A stretch of 37,451 nucleotides of DNA, taken from positions 1 to 37,451 of the forward strand of contig NZ_ACFY01000069.1 in NCBI RefSeq assembly GCF_000174195.1, in the 5' to 3' direction. The first letter of the stretch is position 1, and each line of letters begins with the position of its first letter. Below the pieces are notes generated by a model. That model worked only from the letters and a program-made list of their open reading frames with translations, was not told where the DNA came from and ran no database searches. A program made the translations under genes and the position numbers. This DNA is from Roseburia inulinivorans DSM 16841 (GTDB lineage Bacteria > Bacillota > Clostridia > Lachnospirales > Lachnospiraceae). Shown in pieces: positions 16,516 to 26,117 of the stretch.

Positions 16516-17730
16516 TTAGGATTTCATTCCCCAAATACTGAAAACTGCCATCCTCTGCAAACCTTACCGTAAGTTCATGGGTTATGACTGCATCATCGCA
16601 AATAACCATATCACAAACCGCCTCCACCGTTAACGTGACTGTCCCATCATCATTTTCTTTGATATCCGTAACCTCTGGCAAAGAAGTTCCAAAGAAAGTA
16701 GGTGCATAATTTCCACATCCTAATCGAGCCCAATCATATGTGTGGTTTTCCTCGTCAAATACTGCGTACTGTCGTATCTGCTCCGCTGTTATCGGAAGAT
16801 ATTCCATAATCAGACTTTCGAATTCTTCTTTTGGAATACCATTTGGATAATCTTCGGAATTGAACTTTTCTCCATATTTCATTCCATACAGATATTCAAA
16901 CATTCCGTTATAATCCAATTCACTCATATTTTCCGTATTCCAGTTGGAACACAAAAGGTTCTGTCCCTGATATCCAAGTCCCAAGACGAGGCGCTCAGAC
17001 ATCTCTCGCTGTTCCTCTGTCATAGGTTTTATTCTAATCACGCAGCTTCCATCCACAATTTCACTGACCTCCGGTGGCTCCGGCACACACAACTCGTAGC
17101 AGAACCATCCCTTATCTGTATATTTCCACTCTTTTAGTCTTGTATAGGAAATGTATGAAATCCCCGGCTTATTATCAGCATTCCAGATTCCTTTTGCACT
17201 TACAACATACATATCTGTTCCATCAAAAATGAATTTCATTCTGCCCAATCCACCATCGTTGTGGACTTCATAAATTACTGCAGAACCACTTTTCCCTTCC
17301 ATACATTCTTTCAGAAAACTGTCAACACTTTCATAATTCTCCATGTTAGAATATGTTACCATTGTTGTAACCGGACATCCTGCATCCTTTAGCTTCCTCT
17401 GCATTTCCAAAACCGTTTGATCATCCAAAGCAACATTAGATGCTATCCCTTTATCTGCAGTTTCATAAATGTCAAGATAAAGTTCCATCTGCTTTTTACA
17501 GTCAGTCTCAGCTTCTTCCCTTTCCTGTTCATCTATCGGAAGGTCGTAGCCCTTTTCCCATTGTTCTGCAGCCTCTTCCTCGGCACTTTTTATCTCCTCC
17601 GTGGAAGATACATCTTCCGTATCTTTCACAAGAGATTCATCCACAATACTATCTTCTTTTCCACAGGCACATACGAAGCATCCAATCAGAAATGCCATAC
17701 TCAGCAAAATGCTTTTTTCTTTAATGCCAT
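16466..17730 (-). CDS. Exported lipoprotein paralog 3, possible start-proximal frameshift
   Basis: About 410 residues. The N-terminus is a signal with lipobox FVCAC, so the mature protein would be a lipoprotein on the outer face of the membrane. Later motifs shared with the two upstream paralogs are IPKEEFESLIMEYLPITAEQI, NDDGTVTLTVEAV and HELTVRFAEDGSFQYLGNEI. The best start, ATG 17730 with AAAGGATG upstream, opens with ALKKK but leaves the frame at an A6 run (17713-17718); shifting back by one base gives SILLSMAFLIGC and the full signal. Initiation at TTG 17707 or ATG 17698 is the alternative. Follows paralog 2 by 27 nt. Family possibly DUF6070, from memory and unverified. Confidence 0.7.
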
Positions 17731-17757
17731 AATATCATCCTTTCTTTCAAAGCAAAT

Positions 17758-19029
17758 TTAATGTGCTTTTGCTATTGGCGGCAGTTCCAACTCTATTTGT
17801 TCTATAGAATTGGAAAGATACCTGAAAGTTCCGTCTTCAAATGGCTGGACCACAACCGTATTCCGAAAAGCGAGATCAGAATTATAATCCGGCCATACTC
17901 CATCCACGATAAGTGTAATCGTTCCATCCGCATTTTTTGTATAGTCAACTACTTCTCCGAAAGGTGGGTATGGACTGGCATAAATCATCTCATATTCATA
18001 GCTATTGCTGCCCTCATCATATCCACAATGCTCTCTCAACTGTTCTACCGATACCGGAAAATAAGTAGTCATTATCCTTTCATATTCCTCTGCCGGAATC
18101 TTCCAACCTTCAGTTTTCAGATTTTCCCCCGTAGAAATCCTATAAACATCTTCATACATACAAGGCATCAGAATGTCCTCCACATTGCTGCTATCCCAAT
18201 CTGTAACGAGCAGATTGTAATTCACATAACTTAGTCCTGATATGTATTTCTCCGTTAATTCCTGGCAGTCTTCTGGTAGCGGTTCTATTCTCCAATACTG
18301 TCTCAAACTTGCATGTGCAATCACATATTCATATGCGTAGATAAAATATCCTTTTTCGGTCAGTTTAATCTCAGCCACATTACTTACCGAAGTTCCCTGT
18401 ATTTCTGGCATACCACCTTCTCTCCACCGAATTCCTATGTAATAGGTCTGCAACTCACCTTTCCGATAGATAAAGGTAACTGCTCCAATCAGCCCATCTC
18501 TCTGTACTTCAAATACCGTAACCATCGAGTCTTGTCCATCCAGGTAATCTGCATAAAATGCTTCGATTGCTTCATGATTTTGCATAGCAGTATCTTCTTC
18601 AACACTTACCAGACCGTTTCTGCCCAATTGCTCCACCACAGCTTTCCTCTGCTCTTTGGTAAATTCGCTAATACCGGAAGAGTAGCTTAGTGCATCTGCA
18701 ATTACAATATCCTTATAGATTTCTCTGACCGATTCTGCTGCTGACAAAACCGTACTCTGCAGTTGCTCCTTCTCCTCTTCTGTAAGGAGATCATCACTGG
18801 CTTGCGGAATAAACCAATATGCTGACTCTGTGGAAGTTTCCGCATTCTCGGCTTCTTCTGTTTCTGCTTCGCTATTTTCGATTTCTACAGGTGGCTCCCA
18901 TACTTCTTCTGCCACCTTTTGCTTTTCTGTATGCAGTTCTCCCCAACAGACCACTCCGGCTATTACGAAAATCAACAGCAGCAAAATCGGAAGACCACAT
19001 CTTCTAAGCAGCCATTTCACATCTTCCAT
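17758..19029 (-). CDS. Exported protein paralog 2, 423 aa
   Basis: An N-terminal membrane anchor (LPILLLLIFVIAGVVCW, about residues 13-29) is followed by an acidic linker (SEAETEEAENAET) and a long extracellular domain. It shares with its neighbours the motifs IPAEEYERIMTTYFPVSVEQL, NADGTITLIVDGV and VVVQPFEDGTFRYLSNSI near the C-terminus, so the three are paralogs by tandem duplication. ATG 19029 overlaps the stop of paralog 1 by one base (TAATG) with GGAGG six nt upstream, a clear coupled start. The role is unknown; position behind a resistance PBP suggests a cell-envelope function. Confidence 0.75.
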   Translation of the reverse strand: MEDVKWLLRRCGLPILLLLIFVIAGVVCWGELHTEKQKVAEEVWEPPVEIENSEAETEEAENAETSTESAYWFIPQASDDLLTEEEKEQLQSTVLSAAESVREIYKDIVIADALSYSSGISEFTKEQRKAVVEQLGRNGLVSVEEDTAMQNHEAIEAFYADYLDGQDSMVTVFEVQRDGLIGAVTFIYRKGELQTYYIGIRWREGGMPEIQGTSVSNVAEIKLTEKGYFIYAYEYVIAHASLRQYWRIEPLPEDCQELTEKYISGLSYVNYNLLVTDWDSSNVEDILMPCMYEDVYRISTGENLKTEGWKIPAEEYERIMTTYFPVSVEQLREHCGYDEGSNSYEYEMIYASPYPPFGEVVDYTKNADGTITLIVDGVWPDYNSDLAFRNTVVVQPFEDGTFRYLSNSIEQIELELPPIAKAH

Positions 19030-20270
19030 TATTCGCCTCCGTATAATTCTTCCCATTCTTCTAACGTCAACCGTGGCGTATGCCATGTTTCCTCAGAATT
19101 ATCCTCGGAGGGTATAATTCGATTGGATACATATTGTACCCCGCCATCCTCCAAAGGACGAACCACAACCTCGTGGGCATATACTTTGGAATTTCCCGAA
19201 TATGGAAATACCACATTAGCAGTAAGTGTAATTGTTCCATCACTGTTCTCCGTATACCCGATTACTTCTGAATATGGGTATTCCGGATACTCTACTTCTT
19301 CGAAGCCTCTCGGTTTGTATTCATAGGTCGAATCCTCCGAATCATGGACAGTTTTGGATTGCAGCGTTTCACTATCAATATTGAAATATTTCATAATAAC
19401 GCTTTCAAATTCCTCTTTTGGAATCCGATAAACTGCACTGACTGACAAATTGTCATCTGCAACATAAGGAACATACTGACCATTCACTTTTGGATAAAGA
19501 ATGTCATACATATCATAGAAATTCAAATCCCCAAAATCTTCTTCACTCCAATCCACAATAAACATATTATTCTGTTCAAAGCTGATTGGAAGAAGATATT
19601 TCCGACTCAGTTCCCTATATGTTTCATCCAATGGCTGTACTCGTAATGCGGTATGCTCCTCTGCTCCACTCAATGTAAGAACGTATAATTCTTCTGAAAA
19701 CCAGACACCAGAAAACATCAGGTAACCTTCTTCTGTATAATTCCAATACTCTGCTTGATACCTCCCAGTAACTTCTTTCTGTATTTCTCCATTTTCGTAT
19801 CCATAATAGCTTCTGACCACATCTACATTTCCGTCTTTTGTGTGCAAATCGTATTTTACAAATCCGCCCAAATAGCCGACTTCAAGAATCGTTATATCTG
19901 CTTCTTCCTGTGCATCCACCTTTTCACAAAATTCCAGTACCTGCTCCGCTTCCGTCATATTCACTTGATTTCTGCTGTCAACAGCAGGATACTCGTTTTC
20001 TCCAAGACGATTTACAATACTCCGAATTATTTCCAAATCATCTAACTTATTTTCCTCTGCTGCCTTGTCATAAAGATCTATGCAGATGTTTATAATTTCT
20101 TCTTCATTCTCCTGTTCTTCTTCTGAAACGTCCTGAACATCAATTACTGTTTCCGAAACTGTATCTTCTTCCGATGGTGTATCGCTACACCCCGAAATAC
20201 TAAACATCAGTACAAAACTAATGACTGCTAAACCACTCTTCCAGAACCAGACTGTCTTTCTTAACAACAT
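19029..20270 (-). CDS. Exported lipoprotein paralog 1, 413 aa
   Basis: A signal peptide ends in the lipobox SISGC (about residue 28), so the product is a lipoprotein. A long acidic linker (SEEEQENEEE) leads into the conserved domain with IPKEEFESVIMKYFNIDSETL, NSDGTITLTANVV and VVVRPLEDGGVQYVSNRI. ATG 20270 has GGAGG eight nt upstream and lies 53 nt inside the end of the PBP gene, so synthesis is linked to that of the PBP. Family as for the other two paralogs. No enzymatic motif is visible. Confidence 0.75.
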   Translation of the reverse strand: MLLRKTVWFWKSGLAVISFVLMFSISGCSDTPSEEDTVSETVIDVQDVSEEEQENEEEIINICIDLYDKAAEENKLDDLEIIRSIVNRLGENEYPAVDSRNQVNMTEAEQVLEFCEKVDAQEEADITILEVGYLGGFVKYDLHTKDGNVDVVRSYYGYENGEIQKEVTGRYQAEYWNYTEEGYLMFSGVWFSEELYVLTLSGAEEHTALRVQPLDETYRELSRKYLLPISFEQNNMFIVDWSEEDFGDLNFYDMYDILYPKVNGQYVPYVADDNLSVSAVYRIPKEEFESVIMKYFNIDSETLQSKTVHDSEDSTYEYKPRGFEEVEYPEYPYSEVIGYTENSDGTITLTANVVFPYSGNSKVYAHEVVVRPLEDGGVQYVSNRIIPSEDNSEETWHTPRLTLEEWEELYGGE

Positions 20271-22338
20271 ATCCGCTTCCTCCTCTTCCTTTCACATCTT
20301 CTACCATACTGATAATCAATATAGGACATTCCGTATCTTCTGCTGTAAAAATTGCAAACCATCCTAATTCTGTACCCGAAGTATCATCCTTCGATGCCTT
20401 TATTTCTGCCGTACCTGTTTTTCCTGCTAAAAGAATGTCATCTCGATGGGCTGCATATCCAGTTCCATTAGAATCATTCACAACCTTCTTTGTTCCTTCC
20501 AATACACGACTTGCTGTCTCGTTAGAAAAGGCACCCGGAATCCAATACTCAGCTTCCGCTTCATTCTGATATACCAAATAAGGCTTTATTACATTTCCCT
20601 CATTACAGAAAGCAGAATAAATACATGCCATATGCAACGGGTTCACTAAAATCTGTCCTTGTCCGTAACCGCTGTCAGCTAACTGTATTTCAGTTTCAAT
20701 GCCTTCTGTATTGGAATACTGAGATTCTGCCATCTTAATCTCAAATGGTAGTTCCTCATTGAAACCAAGCCGTATCAAAGAATTCTCCAACTCATCCGAT
20801 CCAATCTTTAATGCTGCTTTTGCGAAATAAATATTATCAGAATAAATCAAGGCATTCTCTAAAATGACTGGTTCATACGCATGAAGCGTTGTTACATGAT
20901 ATGAACCCCACGATGCATCTTTTTGCCAACTTAATCCTACGTTCCCGTAATCTTCCATTGGATCGATTGCTCCTGATTGTAAACCAATCGCAGCTATAAT
21001 TGGTTTGAAGGTAGATCCCGGACACCACACTTGCCGGAACCGATTATACATTGGCTTATTCTCATCCTCGTTAAGTACAGTCCACTGCTCACTCGATAAT
21101 CCCATAATAAAATCGTTATTGTCATAGGCCGGTGTGCTGACCAAAGCCAATACCTCTCCGGTATAATGATTTATGGCTACTGAGCAGCTTTTATCTTCCT
21201 TAAACTGTTCGTACAAGGAAACCTGCAAATCAGTATCTATCGTAAGCCGGATGTCCTGCCCATGCTGTACCAGGATACAAGCCAGTTCCTCCTTCTCTTT
21301 ATCTTCCGAATTTACAATGTAAATCCTGCAACCGTTCTGGCCTTTCAGTTCTTTCTCGAACAAGCCCTCCATTCCGCTTCTGCCGATTACACTATTGGCT
21401 GTATAACCTTCTCCTGCATGTTCCTCTAAATCTTCCGCAGTAGCGCTTTGAACATACCCGACCAAATGCGCAGCGGCTTCCCCTAATGGGTATTCACGCA
21501 CTTCAACATCAGATATCATCACTCCGGGAATCTCCAGCAACTTATCATGCCTTTCTTTCTCCTTTAAAACTTCTTCCTCTGGACTGATAGACATTAACTC
21601 AATTTCTTCCACTCTTGGAATCGTTTTAATAGGTACAAAAGAATCATCCTTTACCCACTTTGCAGACAGGTTCTTTTCTATCACTTCCGTTGTGATTTCC
21701 AATAGTCCTGCAATCTGTGCGATTGCTTCCTCTCTGTTTTCCAACTTGCCCGGAACAATTCCAACTGAAGAAGCTATACCTTTTCCTGCAAGGACACGTC
21801 CGTTCCTATCCAGAATTTCTCCTCTTACTGCCTGTGTAGTGGAAACTCTTACTTTATCTGTAGAAGTCAGATTCGGAAAAATCATGGAATCATCCCAAAC
21901 CAACTTATATCCATCTTCGCCCTTTAGGAAGAGTGCTTCATTCTCAAAGCTGATAGTTCCTGCAACTGTATCAAAAGAAGTCTGGTAGGTTACCGCCATT
22001 TGCTCCTCATCATATGCAATAATCTGAACAGCCATATTCTGGACTTCTATACCTTCATAAATAGCTGAATTTCGAGTTACAAAATCCTCCTGACTGACAT
22101 TCCCCGATGCCTCAATATGTAGCATCGCATACATTTCTTCATACTCCTGTTTTGGAATATGATCCATGTACTCCACCAGAAGTTCTTCCGGTGTCCTCCA
22201 GGCATTTTCCTTTGTTGCCAACATTCCTGCCACGCATACTGCAGAAATTACCGCAGCTATTCCTATAACAGCAATCGCAATCCATAGGAGCCTGCTTCTT
22301 GTTTTCTTTCGCTTGTTTCTGCTTTTTCCTTTCTTCAT
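20218..22338 (-). CDS. MecA-like class B penicillin-binding protein, 706 aa
   Basis: A transpeptidase that cross-links peptidoglycan at the outer membrane face. One membrane anchor lies at about residues 18-42. An NTF2-like MecA_N domain (TPEELLVEYMDHIPKQEYEE) is followed by a dimerisation domain (TTQAVRGEILDRNGRVLA) and a transpeptidase domain with STFK at 442-445, SDN at 500-502 and KTG at 640-642. The MecA_N domain is the mark of PBP2a, Enterococcus PBP5 and Bacillus PBP3, which bind beta-lactams poorly. The start ATG 22338 was chosen over ATG 22350 because GGAGG lies 5 nt before it. First gene of the operon, under BlaI-type operators. Confidence 0.93.
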   Translation of the reverse strand: MKKGKSRNKRKKTRSRLLWIAIAVIGIAAVISAVCVAGMLATKENAWRTPEELLVEYMDHIPKQEYEEMYAMLHIEASGNVSQEDFVTRNSAIYEGIEVQNMAVQIIAYDEEQMAVTYQTSFDTVAGTISFENEALFLKGEDGYKLVWDDSMIFPNLTSTDKVRVSTTQAVRGEILDRNGRVLAGKGIASSVGIVPGKLENREEAIAQIAGLLEITTEVIEKNLSAKWVKDDSFVPIKTIPRVEEIELMSISPEEEVLKEKERHDKLLEIPGVMISDVEVREYPLGEAAAHLVGYVQSATAEDLEEHAGEGYTANSVIGRSGMEGLFEKELKGQNGCRIYIVNSEDKEKEELACILVQHGQDIRLTIDTDLQVSLYEQFKEDKSCSVAINHYTGEVLALVSTPAYDNNDFIMGLSSEQWTVLNEDENKPMYNRFRQVWCPGSTFKPIIAAIGLQSGAIDPMEDYGNVGLSWQKDASWGSYHVTTLHAYEPVILENALIYSDNIYFAKAALKIGSDELENSLIRLGFNEELPFEIKMAESQYSNTEGIETEIQLADSGYGQGQILVNPLHMACIYSAFCNEGNVIKPYLVYQNEAEAEYWIPGAFSNETASRVLEGTKKVVNDSNGTGYAAHRDDILLAGKTGTAEIKASKDDTSGTELGWFAIFTAEDTECPILIISMVEDVKGRGGSGYVVKKDSLVLEEWFSSH

Positions 22339-22409
22339 ATTGACCTCCATTCATTTTGCTTTGCTGATATGGTCATATTCTATTTTCAATGTACGTTATA
22401 TCTTCAAAA

Positions 22410-22430
22410 TATTACATTCGTAAGATTTTG
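22410..22430 (-). promoter_or_regulatory. BlaI-type operator, PBP leader
   Basis: TATTACATTCGTAAGATTTTG matches the site at the blaI start except in the spacer. It lies downstream of the likely PBP promoter, in the untranslated leader. Confidence 0.6.
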
Positions 22431-22486
22431 AAATAAAATAATTTCTCTTTGCTTGGTATATCGTACTATGCATTCCTCCTCTCTTT

Positions 22487-22514
22487 TTATTACATGTGTA
22501 AGCTTTCGCAACAA
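22487..22514 (-). promoter_or_regulatory. PBP operon promoter with overlapping BlaI-type operator
   Basis: On the minus strand TTGTTG (22509-22514) and TAATAA (22487-22492) are 16 bp apart. The dyad TTACA/TGTAA (22490-22501) overlaps the -10 box, so a bound repressor would block it. Confidence 0.6.
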
Positions 22515-22551
22515 AAAAATTTCGTCCGCAATCCTGCTGCACTTGTGTAAA

Positions 22552-22570
22552 TATTACATCAGTAAGATTT
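22552..22570 (-). promoter_or_regulatory. BlaI-type operator, PBP upstream
   Basis: TATTACATCAGTAAGATTT matches the blaI sites. With the two other sites here, the PBP promoter region carries three copies, as the blaI promoter does. Confidence 0.6.
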
Positions 22571-22610
22571 ATAAGTCAAGTTATCTTTATACAAAAAGGC
22601 TCCTGCCAGG

Positions 22611-22885
22611 AGGTATCATACATTTTCGCAAAAGTGATACCTGTTAGCAAAAGCCTATTATTCAGCAGAGTCTCAAAACACCCCTCTGCTACGATATTCA
22701 AATGATTCATTCATAAGGCTACAAAACACACATCCATTTTTGCTCCTTAATATCCCACAAACCGCAGAAAATCAAGGTTTCCTTGAAAGCAGACAGACGG
22801 TTTCAATATTCGCCTGAACTTTGATTTTATACTGCTTAGCAAAAGTATATCTGCCTTATCAAAAGTGGGGTGAAGAATTTAGCCC
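22611..22885. repeat. Intergenic repeat of cassette array, copy A (most diverged)
   Basis: Shares blocks with copies B and C: ACACACATCCATTTTT, AGACAGAC followed by GGTTTCAA-like sequence, and CTGAACTTTGATTTTATACT near the end. It contains AGGTATCA/TGATACCT (22611-22642) and GCAGAG/CTCTGC (22665-22689) hairpins. Its right end holds GTGGGG (22862-22867) and CCCCAC, an apparent terminator for the minus-strand gene ending at 22890. The left half differs from B and C. Confidence 0.6.
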
Positions 22886-22889
22886 CACC

Positions 22890-24445
22890 TTATATCAATT
22901 CAAAATACCTTAACATTTCTGAAAATTCACATTTTCTATAGGTTGCTCTTCTCTCCAATTTTCCAGGATATTCCTGCATACAATTTCCATTCACATTAAA
23001 CGGACAATATATCCCAAAATATTTGTTGCCACAAATATAACTATCTTTATTTTCAAAATTAATTTGATACAAAATTGCAACCAAATGCCTTAAGGAAATC
23101 ATATCCTTTAATAAATATACATCCTCTATTTTTTTTAAATTATTAATTGGCTTCATATTTTGATAAAACACTGGTGGCACTAATTGAGTGGAATGTTCAT
23201 CCACAAATTGCATGAACGGAAATAACAAAAAATTATTTTTCTTAACCCCAAACATTTCTCTAATAATCGACATATCCCAAATCCAAAAGAATGTTCTAAT
23301 AGACAACCTGCATTTTTATAAAGATAGCTTTTCAACTCCTCTTCTATATCTCTGTTTTCATCTACAATTAAATCTTTTTTATATTTTATTACCTCTTTAG
23401 AACAGACTTTATCAATATTATCTCCTATTAACGATGAAACATATATTGTAAAAAAATTCAAATCCTCATTTATTATTCTCTGTGCATTTATAGCAACACT
23501 AAATGGAGTATTACCTTTATACTCCGATGGCAACCTTGTATTTAAAGCACGAACCAAATAACTATACCATTGCCTCTCGTTCCCTTGCACAGACGGTATA
23601 TACTTTAATTTTTCAAATTATTCAACCATCACCATAAACCATATAGATGGGGTAAATGGATATGGCTTCTTTCCTCTATCGTGATTACTTATTGGCATTT
23701 GTAAACATATATCTACCATGAGACTCAATATTTTTATTAGATTTTCATTATCTTCTAATTTCTGAACAGATTCTTTACAAGTATTAAAAAGCAATTCGAA
23801 CGGTGCTGTATACAAATGCATATAACTATCATCATTATACAAATATCTATTTTGTTCAAATTCAATGTACTCTTTTTCTTTTCCTATGCTAATTTTGGAA
23901 ATAAGGTATGCGTTGCATTCTAACAAACAATTTACTCCCAATTCTGTTATAAAGTATGTCTTCTCGAAATAATTCCAACGCAGATAATGATATACACCGT
24001 AAGAATCTAACATAGAAAGACCTATATTATTATCTTCTGGATTGCCATCAATAAGCATATTCCATAACCCATCAAGGTTATCATTAAATATAATTTTGTT
24101 GTGCTTAATATATTTTTCTAATTCATTTTTTCTAGTTATTCTGGCAGAAGTAATCTGTCCATTAAACATCTTCACATGTTCAATAAAATGTTCTTGAAAA
24201 CTTCCATAAAACAATTGTTTTTTCCTAAATATGAAAGGGCTTAATATCTCTCCTCCCAAATCTATAACCATATTTTCTATAGCTTCTAATAATTCTATTA
24301 TTACATGAATGCCAAAAGTTGATGATATATAGTTAATATGATGTGTAAACTCATGGACAAATGAATGGTGTAATTCATCATATTCCCCATTTACAAAAAT
24401 GCCCAAAATGGCAGGATTATATAAACCTTTAAGATTATTATCCAA
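22890..24445 (-). pseudogene. HExxH putative metallopeptidase, broken by stop and frameshift
   Basis: From TTG 24445 (AGGAG six nt upstream) the frame encodes HSFVHEFTHHINYISSTFG, an HExxH zinc-binding motif at about residues 31-35, as in metallopeptidases. At 23618-23620 an in-frame TAA ends the first part (275 residues); the same frame goes on through FEKLKYIPSVQGNERQWYS to about 23285. There a one-base change in a T-run moves the frame, and FWIWDMSIIREMFGVKKNN continues to the stop at 22890, ending in a cysteine-bearing tail (CGNKYFGIYC). Intact it would be about 518 residues. The upstream gene ends 11 nt before it. No peptidase family is recognised. Confidence 0.6.
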
Positions 24446-24455
24446 AATATACTCC

Positions 24456-25012
24456 TCAAAAAATATACTTATATGTATTTCCTATTCTCGTAATAATTCC
24501 TTTATCAATAAGTGATTGAATTATAAGAAGGATATCCTTTTCTTCAATTATACACATACCACAATCATCTCTATATTTGCATCTAAAATGGTTATTAAAG
24601 CACTCTTTCTTGCTTTCAAAAGTACACTCATCACTTCTTATAAGTTCTAATAAAACACATTTTTCCGCATTCTCTTCATTTATCTTATAAACTATTTGCT
24701 TTAATTTTCCCCCCCCATGCTACCAAGTGCTACTGCCCAACCTTTTGTTATATTTATATCAAGCAATACACACAGAATCCATAAAGTAGACAATCTCATA
24801 TTAATATAATATTTTTTAGATGGAATTAGCATGCATAAAGTTCCCATTGGAACCTCTGGCATATATTGTCTTACATAAAAATACTCTTCTTTATGCTTAT
24901 ATTCATTCCCACATATTTTTGAAACAAAAGTTTTTACTTCATCTTTTTCAATATACTGTGATAATACATTTTCTAGTTCATATAAATCACAACCATCTTT
25001 TTTTATGACCAT
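24456..25012 (-). pseudogene. Unknown gene interrupted at a G8 tract, possibly phase-variable
   Basis: The start ATG 25012 has AAGGAG seven nt upstream. The first 99 codons end with GSMGG, then a run of eight G (24709-24716 as C8 on plus) and a stop. One more G would open the frame KLKQIVYKINEE to a stop at 24456-24458, giving about 185 residues with several cysteines (FRCKYRDDCGMC). The second half ends right at the AGGAG of the HExxH gene, as in a coupled operon, which supports the joined frame. A long G-run in AT-rich DNA is typical of slipped-strand switching, though the present state is off. No family is recognised. Confidence 0.55.
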
Positions 25013-25027
25013 CTCTTTACTCCTTTT

Positions 25028-25300
25028 CTCTTTTGCGAAAAAATACCCTTTCGCCAAAATGTATATCTTCCGTTCCCCACAACCTATCCCCCGGGTAAAC
25101 CAATTCCCTCATACCCACTCTACGGAAACAGAAACACACATCTATTTTATTCCCAAAATGGTAAAATCCTTTGATTTATTGGGCTTTTCTCGACAGAAGA
25201 CAGACTGTCTCCACATTCCCCTGAACTTTGATTTTATACTGCATAGCGAAAGTATGCAATAGATTTTCAAAGTGGGGTAACTGTTTTATCCCCTTGTTAT
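25028..25300. repeat. Intergenic repeat of cassette array, copy B
   Basis: Closely matches copy C through GCGAAAAA, TTTCGCCAAAATGTATAT, GGAAACAGAAACACACATC, CCTTTGATTTATTGGGCTTT and CGACAGAAGACAGACTGT. It ends like copy A with CCTGAACTTTGATTTTATAC and a GGGGTAA/TTATCCCC hairpin (25274-25293) that serves as terminator of the HNH gene. TGCATA/TATGCA forms a further stem. It supplies sequence up to a few bases before the start of the next gene. Confidence 0.7.
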
Positions 25301-26109
25301 ACAGAATATTGTCGGTATAATATGTCATCAACATTGTTCTTGATACCCACTAAAATATCAAAACAAGTAGACAACATTTCAAAAAAACATCTCCAGTAAT
25401 TATCATATAGACCACAAGTATCGCTTTGATAAGAGAAATTCAAATAATTACAATAATTATTTATTTCTTGACATATCTCTGGTCCTAAATCCAGTGAATA
25501 CTCCAATAGCACCTCATTCAAAAGCACTCTTTTCTCTTGAAACGTATAAATTCTTTTTAAATCATCTTCATATAGAACCCAATGTTCCATTAGCTCATTT
25601 TCCAAAAATGAACCATAATGTCGATTCTCAAAATTATGTTTCCAATATTCGTATGCGTACTGTAATATACCGTGCAAATTATCTAATGCTTCTTTTGCCT
25701 TCCTACATGCTATGTTTTTTCTACTTTCAAATACCACATTTGATTTTAACCAGTTATCCATTTGATTAATAATACAAAATTGTTCATACTCGGCCATACT
25801 TTTCCATGTATATAACAATTCTGCCGGATACTGATTTTCATCACTATCTATCATTCTTGCACACGACTTGCATAACCAAATTCCATTTTCTATACTACTT
25901 CTCTCTTCTGGCGTTAAGTCAGGGTTGTATCTTGGTCCACCTTCAGCTGCTGCGGTTATATGTGCAGCCTCACCGATTGATACTCGCTTTTGAGGATTGC
26001 TGTGAGGACCTTTTGTTTCTCTTCTACAGTTTGGATTAGAACACTTTCCTCCCACTCTCTCACATAATCTATCTATAGTTTTTTGCGAAAAGTCATCTCT
26101 TTTATTCAT
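25297..26109 (-). CDS. HNH-endonuclease-like protein, 270 aa
   Basis: The N-terminal 110 residues match HNH-type nuclease domains: C23 and C28 (CSNPNC) followed by IGEAAHITAAAEGGPRYNP, with AAHI as the first catalytic histidine region, and NGIWLCKSC with the second metal-binding cysteine pair, then the YPAELLYTWKSMAE end. The remaining 160 residues are helical with aromatic residues, and no family is recognised; they probably form a sensor or target-binding part. ATG 26109 has AAGGAG four nt upstream and lies 8 nt after the HEPN-like gene. Pairing of HNH and HEPN proteins points to phage defence by inference. Confidence 0.7.
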   Translation of the reverse strand: MNKRDDFSQKTIDRLCERVGGKCSNPNCRRETKGPHSNPQKRVSIGEAAHITAAAEGGPRYNPDLTPEERSSIENGIWLCKSCARMIDSDENQYPAELLYTWKSMAEYEQFCIINQMDNWLKSNVVFESRKNIACRKAKEALDNLHGILQYAYEYWKHNFENRHYGSFLENELMEHWVLYEDDLKRIYTFQEKRVLLNEVLLEYSLDLGPEICQEINNYCNYLNFSYQSDTCGLYDNYWRCFFEMLSTCFDILVGIKNNVDDILYRQYSV

Positions 26110-26117
26110 AATGCTCC

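Noticed and set aside
17417..19326. Plus-strand ORFs opposite the exported-protein genes
   Set aside because: They are antisense shadows with unlikely composition (Ser, Phe, Ile rich) and no start signals.
22441..22500. Leader peptide between the PBP promoter and gene (ATG after GGAGGA)
   Set aside because: The ATG lies one base from the purine run, too close for initiation, and the frame has no recognisable regulatory codons.
25013..25057. N-terminal MAKGYFFAK extension of the gene at 25012
   Set aside because: The same nine residues precede the unrelated HEPN-like gene and come from the repeat; good ribosome binding sites lie after them.
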